A stretch of DNA of 41,518 bases from Cellvibrio sp. OA-2007 (GTDB taxonomy: Bacteria > Pseudomonadota > Gammaproteobacteria > Pseudomonadales > Cellvibrionaceae), in the NCBI RefSeq assembly GCF_000953825.1, contig NZ_BBUL01000075.1, positions 1-41,518 of the forward strand. The letters run 5' to 3'. This document shows, in pieces, positions 34,470 through 41,518 of the stretch. The notes under the pieces are model-generated. The model was not told where the DNA came from and did not search any database. It saw nothing but the letters and a program-made list of their open reading frames with translations. Position numbers and translations under genes: made by a program. The first letter of the stretch is position 1; every line of letters starts with the position of its first letter.

Positions 34470-36410
34470 GTGTCTGTGAATTATTACGAGCCGCCTGCGG
34501 CGCCCAATTCCGCGCAACCCAGCCCAGCACAACCTAAACCCGCTGCACCGCAACTGCCCGCGCCAAAAAAACGCAGCGCGTGGAGTATTTTTTTTGGTGG
34601 CTTAGGCGCGGGTATTACCTGGTTTCGCAATGCGTTGATGAACACCTTGTTTATCGTTTTTTTGATTATTTTTATCGTCGCTATAGGCTCAAGTGCACCC
34701 AAACCACTACCAGACACCTTTGCGCTGCGTCTGGCGCCCACGGGGCTATTAGTCGATCAACGGAGCTATATAGATCCAACCAGCTTGCTGCTATCCGATG
34801 AAGATCCAGAAGAAAACGAAACGCTGGTAAGTGATATTGTTGAAGCCATCAATAAAGCGGCAAAAGACAAACGCGTCAACTTGTTGGTATTGGAACCCGG
34901 TCGCTTGCTCGGTGGCGGCATCAGCAAAATGGATGAGATTGGCCAAGCGTTAGAAAACTTTAAAAGTGCTGGTAAAAAAATTATCGCGGTCAGCGACAAC
35001 TACTCACAAGACCAATATTACCTCGCCAGTTTTGCCAATGAAATTTATCTGCACGAAATGGGCATGATCGAAATTACCGGCTACAGTCGCTATATGAACT
35101 ATTACAAAACTGCGCTGGATAAACTCGGGGTCACCATCCACGCCTTCCGCTCCGGCAAATACAAAGATTACTTGGAACCCTATCTGCGCGACGATATGTC
35201 AGCGGAATCCCGCGAGCACAATGCCCAGTGGATTAACGAACTCTGGGGCAACTACACCGGAAAAATTGAAAACCGCCGTAAATTGCCACCGGGTAGCATC
35301 AACGATTACGTTAACAACATTGATGCCCACATGGCCTTAACCACCGGCAACAGCGCACAACTGGCATTAGAAAAAGCATTGGTCGATAAAGTAGTTTCGC
35401 GTCAAGACATGGAAAAAATGTTGGTTGAACAAGCGGGGAAAAGCGATGATGGCTATTGGTATAATGGCGTTGGGGTAAAATCCTATTTGGCCGATATTCG
35501 CAAGCACCCCACACTGGATAAAAATAAAGTTGCCGTTATTGTTGCCTCCGGCTCTATTGTTGATGGCTACCAGCCCGACGGCAGCATCGGCAGCGAAAGC
35601 ATGCTGGAATTATTGCGCCAAGTGCGCGATGACAAAAGTATCAAAGCCCTGGTAATTCGTATCGACTCTGGCGGGGGCAGCGCCTTTGCGTCAGAAATTA
35701 TTCGCTCAGAAATTATCGCCCTGCGCGAGAAAAAAATTCCTATTTATATTTCCATGGGAACAGTCGCTGCATCCGGCGGCTATTGGATTGCCACCGCAGG
35801 CGATAAAATCTGGGCGCAACCCACCACCATCACTGGCTCAATTGGTGTCTTCGGAGCGTTCCCGACACTGGAAAAATCCCTGCAAAAAATTGGTATTAAT
35901 ACTGACGGCGTAGGCACCACCGAATTAGCCGGCACTATGCGGTTGGATCGCCCGCTGTCTGAAAAAGCCAGCAAAGTTGTGCAAATGGGCGTCGATCATA
36001 TTTACCAGCGTTTCATCACCCTGGTAGCCGATGCACGCAAGCAAGAAGTCAGCGCAATTGATGAAATAGCCCAAGGTCATGTATGGACGGGCAACAAAGC
36101 CAAAGAAATTGGTTTGGTCGATGAACTGGGTACCCTAAAGGATGTAATTGTGGCCATCGCACAAACAGCAAATCTCAGCAGCTATCAAGTTGAATTTGTG
36201 CAGCGCCCACTTTCCCCCAAAGAAGAATTGTTGCGCTCACTAACAGGCGGACAAGCAGGCAAGCTTGCACCCACATCCTTATTAGAAAAATTCACCTCAC
36301 TCAATGTATTAAACAATCTCGCTCCCACCTTAAAACCGCTCAGCGATTTACAACGCATGAATGACCCGCAGGGAATTTATGTGCAATGTTTGGATTGTGT
36401 GGCGCCTTAA
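34470..36410 (+). CDS. sppA: Signal peptide peptidase SppA, long (67K) type
   Basis: 646 residues, two tandem S49 domains as in the E. coli enzyme. A GTG start is used: AGAAGGAAG ends 5 bases upstream, and no ATG fits. The cytoplasmic tail (1-35) is unusually rich in Pro, Ala and Gln; one membrane helix at 55-73; periplasmic body. Catalytic dyad: K230 in FRSGKYKDYLEPY from the first domain and S435 in TVAASGGYW from the second. It degrades leftover signal peptides in the inner membrane, a sensible housekeeping need in an organism exporting many enzymes. Follows DUF2069 by 22 bases. Confidence 0.93.
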   Translation: MSVNYYEPPAAPNSAQPSPAQPKPAAPQLPAPKKRSAWSIFFGGLGAGITWFRNALMNTLFIVFLIIFIVAIGSSAPKPLPDTFALRLAPTGLLVDQRSYIDPTSLLLSDEDPEENETLVSDIVEAINKAAKDKRVNLLVLEPGRLLGGGISKMDEIGQALENFKSAGKKIIAVSDNYSQDQYYLASFANEIYLHEMGMIEITGYSRYMNYYKTALDKLGVTIHAFRSGKYKDYLEPYLRDDMSAESREHNAQWINELWGNYTGKIENRRKLPPGSINDYVNNIDAHMALTTGNSAQLALEKALVDKVVSRQDMEKMLVEQAGKSDDGYWYNGVGVKSYLADIRKHPTLDKNKVAVIVASGSIVDGYQPDGSIGSESMLELLRQVRDDKSIKALVIRIDSGGGSAFASEIIRSEIIALREKKIPIYISMGTVAASGGYWIATAGDKIWAQPTTITGSIGVFGAFPTLEKSLQKIGINTDGVGTTELAGTMRLDRPLSEKASKVVQMGVDHIYQRFITLVADARKQEVSAIDEIAQGHVWTGNKAKEIGLVDELGTLKDVIVAIAQTANLSSYQVEFVQRPLSPKEELLRSLTGGQAGKLAPTSLLEKFTSLNVLNNLAPTLKPLSDLQRMNDPQGIYVQCLDCVAP

Positions 36411-36438
36411 TAGTGCACATTAAGAGATTATTAATTCA

Positions 36439-37527
36439 ATGGATCTGGTAACACTGGTCAGTTTGTTTAATGCAGGGATGCTGTCTATCGCAGTACTTGG
36501 TTTTTTAATGTTTATCACTACACCTGCTTATCGCGGTGTATGTGTGCTGCTTGCGTTGATAGGGATTGCAGCTATTACCAATGTGCTTGAAGACCTGCGC
36601 ATCTCCGGTGAGCTACATTTAATTTCCCCCATCTTTGTGCTGGGTTACGGCCCAGCTTTGTATTTTGCCGTTAGACGGTTAATTGGCGGGACTGCCGGTT
36701 ATCAAGCGGTTTGGCATTTTTTGCCGATGTTATTGGTCATACCTTTCACTGCTCATACACAACTTATTATTGCGGTGGGAACCGTCTGGCGTATTGCTTA
36801 TGCTCTCTTAACACTAAAACTTATTATCGACTTCAATCAGCAGCTAACAAAGCAACGCTCGGATGCAGCTGAGGTTTCCTTGGCTTGGCTTGCTTGGTTA
36901 ATTGGTGTCTCAACCCTGTTCAGTGCGCTGGATCTACTCAGGCTTAACTTTCAGATAGAATTAGGCGCACAGCTAAATACTATCGGCTACGCGGCGAGCT
37001 CTTTTATTTTTCTCATCGTCTGTTTGTTACTAATCTTAATTCTCAACAATCGCCGCGCGAGCTTGGAAACTGTAACAGGCACGACAACTACTGAATCCTC
37101 TGGTATCAATACTGAAGCAAAAAAAGGCGAAGAATCAGCCGCAGACTATCAAAGCCTGTTTGCGATTCTCGATAAAGAAATCCTTGCGCAGCAATGGTAT
37201 TGCCAACAACGGCTAACGCTTAATCAATTGTCAGATCTGTCTGGAATGGCAACGCGGGATATTTCCCGATCTATCAATTTGGTCGCAGGCATGTCATTTA
37301 ATGATTACATTAACCAGCATCGCATTGAGAAGGTCAAAAATGCATTAAGTGCTCACAACAATATCAACCTCACTGATTTAGCTTTCGCCGCGGGATTTAG
37401 TTCAAAAGCCACTTTCAATCAATCATTTAAGAAAGCAACGGGGATGACACCCAGCGAGTTTCGCGATACGACTCTCGCTCAAAACGTCCAGAAACAAGAT
37501 TCCAGCCGTTTAGTATCTCGCGATTAG
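36439..37527 (+). CDS. Membrane-bound AraC-family transcriptional regulator
   Basis: 362 residues. The first 215 residues are about seven membrane helices; a 45-residue hydrophilic link follows; the C-terminus (about 245-345) is an AraC/XylS double helix-turn-helix with LTLNQLSDLSGMATRDISRS and LTDLAFAAGFSSKATFNQSF, then KKATGMTPSEFR. It would sense something in or across the membrane and act on DNA near the membrane. The gene is 59 bases ahead of a secreted amidohydrolase in the same direction, which is its most likely target or partner. A weak AAGAG precedes the ATG. Confidence 0.9.
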   Translation: MDLVTLVSLFNAGMLSIAVLGFLMFITTPAYRGVCVLLALIGIAAITNVLEDLRISGELHLISPIFVLGYGPALYFAVRRLIGGTAGYQAVWHFLPMLLVIPFTAHTQLIIAVGTVWRIAYALLTLKLIIDFNQQLTKQRSDAAEVSLAWLAWLIGVSTLFSALDLLRLNFQIELGAQLNTIGYAASSFIFLIVCLLLILILNNRRASLETVTGTTTTESSGINTEAKKGEESAADYQSLFAILDKEILAQQWYCQQRLTLNQLSDLSGMATRDISRSINLVAGMSFNDYINQHRIEKVKNALSAHNNINLTDLAFAAGFSSKATFNQSFKKATGMTPSEFRDTTLAQNVQKQDSSRLVSRD

Positions 37528-37586
37528 ACGAACGCAACACCTATCCATGAAATAGTGCTTTCCATCTACTCAAAGGAAACGCACTT

Positions 37587-38975
37587 ATGAAAACACCAAC
37601 AGTCACCACCCGATTCCTCATTCTATTTATTGTCGCAATTGGTCGCTTGTCAGCCTACGCCAGCGATACTGACAAAAATGCCGACTTATCTCTTTATATT
37701 GATAATGTACACATTCTCAATATAAATACTGCTCAAATAATTAGAGACCAACAGTTGCAAATACTTAACGGCAAGATCACTGCTATTAAGCCTGCACGCA
37801 CTCCGATTACAGACGAACACCATACACGACATGATGGCAAGGGGTCTTACGTCATGCCCGGGTTAATTGATATGCATGTTCATGCATTCGACCCCGCCGC
37901 TTTTACTATCGCGTTGTCTCACGGCGTTACCCACGTGCGGCTGATGAACGGCGTAAAAGAACATTTACAGTGGCGCAAAGAGCTTGAAATCGGCAACAGG
38001 ATTGGCAGCACCCTAACGGTGAGCAGTCCGATTATTTCCGGTTTTAAAAATGCACACATACACTACTCAGCCCAAACACCTGCCCAGGCAAGCAAGGCAG
38101 TGATGAAAGCCAAACAACAAGGCTATGACCTGATAAAAGCCTATGGCAATTTGGATGCGCCGGTGTTGCAAGCTTTATTGCGCGAAGCCAAAAAACAAAA
38201 GATCCCCGTTGCCAAACATGGCCCTCACCCGGCACCTGATATGGAGTGGAATACGCTGGCGGGATTACAATCGCTGGAACATGTTGAAGATATTTTTCAA
38301 GGGTCACTGAATTATCAGCAGGACCAGCAAAAGCTGGATGAAACTATTGTTAAATTGAAAACGCTGAATACACCCATTACGCCGACCTTGAATATTTTTT
38401 GGCAACTCACTGAAATCAGCGCACAAAAACAAACCTTTATTGATGCGTTACCGAAGGGTTATATTTCACCCATTATCGCGCTGGAGGAAAAACAAAACCA
38501 AGTCAAACGCTGGTCCAAAAGTTCAGTAGAGATGGTTGAACACAATCAAAAAACATTCGCCTTCTTACAGGAAATTACCCGCGAGCTCTATCGAGCTGAT
38601 ATTAGTCTGTTGGTTGGCTCCGACTCAGGTGTATTACTATCGCCCCACGGCTTGGCCACCCATAAAGAGTTAGAATTAATGCAGCAGGCGGGGCTTCCCT
38701 CAGTTGCAGTTCTGCGTGCTGCCACTATTAACGCAGCTAAAGTACTGGGTAAAGAATCAGAGTGGGGGCAGGTCGCCATTGGCTATAACGCCGACCTAAT
38801 TTTGTCTGAAGATAATCCGCTGGAGAATTTATCCACACTTCAGAGTCCCCACGCCGTGGTAAAACACGGCCAGTTTTTCTCCGCATTACAATTACAAAAA
38901 CTACGCGAAACAGCAATTAAAGAACGAAGCTTTTGGCAGGAGCTAAATACTTTGCGAAACGCTGGCGAGCTTTAA
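37587..38975 (+). CDS. Exported amidohydrolase family protein (metal-dependent, imidazolonepropionase/prolidase-like)
   Basis: 462 residues with a signal peptide ending near AYAS (26). Metal ligands of the amidohydrolase superfamily: H97/H99 in DMHVHA, K184 in DLIKAYG (carboxylated-lysine position), H211 in VAKHGP, H232 in SLEHVE and a final Asp in LLVGSDSGV. The last segment WGQVAIGYNADLILSEDNPLE is the usual beta-strand return. This group hydrolyses cyclic amides or dipeptides in the periplasm; the actual substrate is unknown. AAGGA lies 9 bases upstream. Preceded by the membrane AraC regulator; converges on the PQQ dehydrogenase gene with 22 bases between. Confidence 0.88.
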   Translation: MKTPTVTTRFLILFIVAIGRLSAYASDTDKNADLSLYIDNVHILNINTAQIIRDQQLQILNGKITAIKPARTPITDEHHTRHDGKGSYVMPGLIDMHVHAFDPAAFTIALSHGVTHVRLMNGVKEHLQWRKELEIGNRIGSTLTVSSPIISGFKNAHIHYSAQTPAQASKAVMKAKQQGYDLIKAYGNLDAPVLQALLREAKKQKIPVAKHGPHPAPDMEWNTLAGLQSLEHVEDIFQGSLNYQQDQQKLDETIVKLKTLNTPITPTLNIFWQLTEISAQKQTFIDALPKGYISPIIALEEKQNQVKRWSKSSVEMVEHNQKTFAFLQEITRELYRADISLLVGSDSGVLLSPHGLATHKELELMQQAGLPSVAVLRAATINAAKVLGKESEWGQVAIGYNADLILSEDNPLENLSTLQSPHAVVKHGQFFSALQLQKLRETAIKERSFWQELNTLRNAGEL

Positions 38976-38997
38976 TTTTTATCAGCCCTATAGATTT

Positions 38998-41283
38998 TTA
39001 TTGTGCGCAGTTTTCCAATCCACCAATCCAAGCTGCTATAACATCCACTGCCGCTTGATCAACCAAATGCGAGCCCAAGGGTGGCATTTGGTTGTCATCT
39101 CGCGCTTTCATACGCGCAAGCAATACTGAACGTTCAGGCTCACCCGGTGCAATGATACGTGCGTTACTGATACCCAAATCGCCCGCTACTGGTTGCATAT
39201 TGCAAGTGAAGGTTGACGACAAAGTTGTGCTGAATCGCAAATCCAGATTTACTGGTGTGGGGCCGCTTGGGCTATGACAATTACTACAATTACTGTGCAA
39301 ATAACTGCGCGCACGTTGCGCGAGGGTTGCGCTGGTATCATCCAGCGCGAATAGTGTTTTTGTTTTTTGTGCAGCTGAAATCTCGGAGGAAAAGATATTG
39401 ATATGGCCAAGCGTATCCAATTGATGTGCAGTGACACCACTCGCGGTGTAGCGAATAGCATTATTGAGTTGCAGAGTTTCCAAACCCAATACAAAGTTTG
39501 CGACCTGTGTATGACAAGTGAGGCATTGGCCGCGACTGGGGTATTGCCATTGAACACCTTCAATTAGTTTTTCTTTGCCGTCGGATAATAAGCGCGCGTC
39601 CGTTTGATCGTCGCGCCATTCGTAACTAAAACCCTGCCAGCCTAGTTCACCGCGTGCAAACAACCGTGTTTCTATATAACGGTTATTTAATTTGAAATGT
39701 TTCATCAACACACTGCCGACAGGAAATAAAAAATCACCGGCACTGGTTAAATCGATTGATGTGTTATTCGGCAGCGATAAATAGCGTTCCTTTTCTGCCG
39801 TATCAGACCAAAACGGGCTGGCAACTTTATAGGGGATCATAGCCGCAGCAGGCAGTGTTGGATTTGCCGAGTTGACACAGCCTGTTGCCGATAAATTCGC
39901 GGCCATTGTGCCCGGCTGCAATTCTCCACCAGTGGCCTGCATTTTTACGATTTGCACACCGGCACCTGATTGGCCAAGTGCATACAGCTCACCTAAATTA
40001 TCTTGCGCGAAAGACACTATATTGAGGGGCACATTACCGTGACTACTAACACTAACAGTGCCGCTGCTGTTACGTGTGATTGACTGCATGGTATTAACGC
40101 AGTAATCGGTGAAAAAATATTTTCCGTAAGCGGCAGGATATTGTGCCCCGCGATAAACATAACCGCCAATCACTGAGCACACGCCAGTATTGTGACTAAT
40201 CGACAACACCGGTTTTATTTTATTAGCCATAGAGCAATTGGCGCGTCCGCTATAGCAAAAGTCACCTTCCATATCACCCCAGCCGTAATTTCCTCCAGCG
40301 GTTACCAAATTAACTTCTTCCCATGCACTCTGCCCCACATCGCCCACCCACAATTCATTAGTTTTCCGATCAAAACTAAAACGCCAAGGATTGCGCAAGC
40401 CATAGGCCCAAATTTCAGCTGCACCGCCAGTAGTCGCAAATGGATTATCAGCAGGAATTGCGTAATTGCGCCCGCCACTGATGTTATTGACGTCAATGCG
40501 TAAGATTTTACCGAGCAGATTATTTTTATTCTGTCCGTTCTGCTGAGGATCACCCCCACTGCCACCATCACCGGAACTAATATACAAATATCCGTCGCTG
40601 CCAAACGCAACTTGTCCGCCGTTGTGATTCGAATAAGGTTGATTGAACCGCAGCAAAATAATTTCTGAATCGCGATTAATCACTCCATTGCTAGATACTT
40701 CAAATCGAGTCACGCGAGTCTCCAAATTATTACTCGCGTTGCGCCCAATATAATTGAAATACACATAGCGATTCACGGTGAATTGCGGATGAAACGCCAT
40801 ACCTAGCAAGCCAGTCTCACCGCCAGAAAAATCTACGCGGTCTTCAATATTTAATACTTCGGTTAATGTATTGACGTTAGCATTATTTTGAAAACGCACT
40901 ACCCTGCCCGACTGCCGTGTTGCGTACCAATAGCTATTGTCATTGGGTGCCTGCAATAAATTGGTGGCGTTAGCGATATTCGGCAGAGAAGGAAACACTG
41001 CTTGCCAATTAATACTGATCGGTGCACTGGCGGTAATTGGCGCAGGTGCAAGGCAAGTCGTATTGGATGGACGAACGGCCAAACCCGATACAATGCTCGC
41101 TGCACTGGATGAAAGAGCAGAAGAAAAAACAGCTGAAGAATTAATCAGGCTTGCTGATGACTGTGCAGTGCTTGTTGCAATGGATGATGTGGATTTATTA
41201 CCGGAACCTGAACTACCGCCACCACAGGAAATAAAACCCAAACAACTGGTAATAACTAGCCATTTTTTTACGCAGGTTTTCAT
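38998..41283 (-). CDS. Lipoprotein fusion of PQQ-type glucose/sorbosone dehydrogenase and two-CxxCH cytochrome module
   Basis: 761 residues. A lipoprotein signal ends in LGFISC (C20), then GGGSSGSG and a Ser-rich spacer to 70. Residues 90-450 are the six-bladed GSDH/YliI-like domain: GGETGLLGMAFHPQF, NHNGGQVAFGSDGYLYISSGDGG (PQQ/calcium region) and GLRNPWRFSFDRKTNELWVGDVGQ. The rest (460-761) is an SO2930-like cytochrome part with CLTCH (587-591), CSNCH (666-670) and DNQMPPLGS (M733, possible axial ligand). It would oxidise a sugar or aldehyde and pass electrons through its own haems, anchored to the outer membrane. GAGG stands 8 bases before the ATG. It could feed electrons to secreted oxidases or the YceI/cytochrome proteins; that is inference. 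Confidence 0.9.
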   Translation of the reverse strand: MKTCVKKWLVITSCLGFISCGGGSSGSGNKSTSSIATSTAQSSASLINSSAVFSSALSSSAASIVSGLAVRPSNTTCLAPAPITASAPISINWQAVFPSLPNIANATNLLQAPNDNSYWYATRQSGRVVRFQNNANVNTLTEVLNIEDRVDFSGGETGLLGMAFHPQFTVNRYVYFNYIGRNASNNLETRVTRFEVSSNGVINRDSEIILLRFNQPYSNHNGGQVAFGSDGYLYISSGDGGSGGDPQQNGQNKNNLLGKILRIDVNNISGGRNYAIPADNPFATTGGAAEIWAYGLRNPWRFSFDRKTNELWVGDVGQSAWEEVNLVTAGGNYGWGDMEGDFCYSGRANCSMANKIKPVLSISHNTGVCSVIGGYVYRGAQYPAAYGKYFFTDYCVNTMQSITRNSSGTVSVSSHGNVPLNIVSFAQDNLGELYALGQSGAGVQIVKMQATGGELQPGTMAANLSATGCVNSANPTLPAAAMIPYKVASPFWSDTAEKERYLSLPNNTSIDLTSAGDFLFPVGSVLMKHFKLNNRYIETRLFARGELGWQGFSYEWRDDQTDARLLSDGKEKLIEGVQWQYPSRGQCLTCHTQVANFVLGLETLQLNNAIRYTASGVTAHQLDTLGHINIFSSEISAAQKTKTLFALDDTSATLAQRARSYLHSNCSNCHSPSGPTPVNLDLRFSTTLSSTFTCNMQPVAGDLGISNARIIAPGEPERSVLLARMKARDDNQMPPLGSHLVDQAAVDVIAAWIGGLENCAQ

Positions 41284-41394
41284 AGTGATTACCTCGTAGT
41301 GCGATAAGCCGAATGGGAAAATTTAATGCTCAATCATGCGCTTCATTGCTCCATGCAATCTTGCTAACCGATCACACTCCTATCGGTTGCCCAT

Positions 41395-41418
41395 AAAAAA
41401 GCCAGCGCAATGGCTGGC
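41395..41418 (-). terminator. Intrinsic terminator for a gene to the right of the window
   Basis: GCCAGC (41401-41406) pairs with GCTGGC (41413-41418); on the minus strand the hairpin is followed by TTTTTT (41400-41395). It would end a minus-strand transcript coming from beyond the window edge, upstream of the dehydrogenase promoter. Confidence 0.7.
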
Positions 41419-41438
41419 GAACTGCTTATTTATTGTTT

Positions 41439-41518
41439 CATCGTCACTCCCGCTTGCGGGAGTCCAGCTTTTAGTAATTAAGCCTATGGATCCCCGCTAC
41501 GCGAGGATGACGACTCCC
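41439..41518 (+). repeat. REP-like dispersed repeat at the window edge
   Basis: About 80 bases. The left arm CATCGTCACTCCCGCTTGCG can fold (ACTCCCGC-TTGC-GGGAGT); the right arm has GGATCCCCGCTACGCGAGGA ending in TGACGA, so TCGTCA...TGACGA are inverted ends. The same arms occur at 2920-2955 and 3011-3080. Confidence 0.8.

Noticed and set aside
38998-41283. Possible reading as a cellulose-binding protein because of its Ser-rich N-terminus
   Set aside because: No CBM2 or other binding module is visible; the Ser stretch is only a spacer after the lipid anchor.

Overview
The window reads as chromosome from a Cellvibrio-like cellulose- and pectin-degrading gammaproteobacterium. The evidence is a set of secreted enzymes built as signal peptide, CBM2, long serine-rich linker, optional CBM10 or CBM35, then a catalytic domain. 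This architecture is typical of Cellvibrio and Saccharophagus. The housekeeping neighbours (arsC-wrbA-DUF2069, sppA, avtA, yihY-like) are of a Pseudomonas-like order. The species assignment is inference; no rRNA or marker gene is present.

Layout. (1) 1-430: window edge with a 10-codon gene start on the minus strand and a small remnant of a RecB/AddA-type nuclease domain. (2) 808-9074: eight genes in four transcription units that look like one envelope or cofactor pathway: CDP-alcohol phosphatidyltransferase, LPG-synthase/AglD-type flippase-like protein, PTPS/QueD-like protein, zinc-less MDR dehydrogenase, RibD-type reductase, GT4 glycosyltransferase, SAM methyltransferase and an LtaS/sulfatase-like membrane phosphotransferase. 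The product is unknown. (3) 9218-19661: plant cell wall block with a GH5 cellulase (CBM2-CBM10-GH5), a pectin methylesterase (CBM2-CBM35-CE8), a pectate lyase (CBM2-CBM35-PL10), a secreted DUF4380 protein, a TIGR02647-like small protein and a GH6 cellobiohydrolase (CBM2-CBM10-GH6). (4) 20664-29751: the most unusual part. It holds a small membrane protein, a GH5 cellulase fused to a Cip1-like domain and a YceI domain, a CBM2-YceI-Fn3-cytochrome c-DUF1587/1592/1588/1585 protein, a Tat-exported DUF1552 protein and a b561-type cytochrome. Together they look like a redox chain from membrane quinol to the cellulose surface. (5) 29787-38975: ordinary genes avtA, a single-domain response regulator, a YihY/BrkB protein, arsC-wrbA-DUF2069, sppA, a membrane-bound AraC regulator and a secreted amidohydrolase. 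(6) 38998-41283: a lipoprotein joining a PQQ-type glucose/sorbosone dehydrogenase to a two-CxxCH cytochrome module, followed by a REP-like repeat at the window edge that also occurs near 2920-3080.

The strongest candidates for something little described are the cellulose-tethered redox chain (21449-29751), possibly helped by the PQQ/cytochrome lipoprotein at 38998-41283, and the pterin-like/glycosyl/phospho-alcohol cluster (808-9074). Signal peptides, Ser linkers and catalytic motifs are read directly from the translations. Pathway roles are inferred from family knowledge and gene order.
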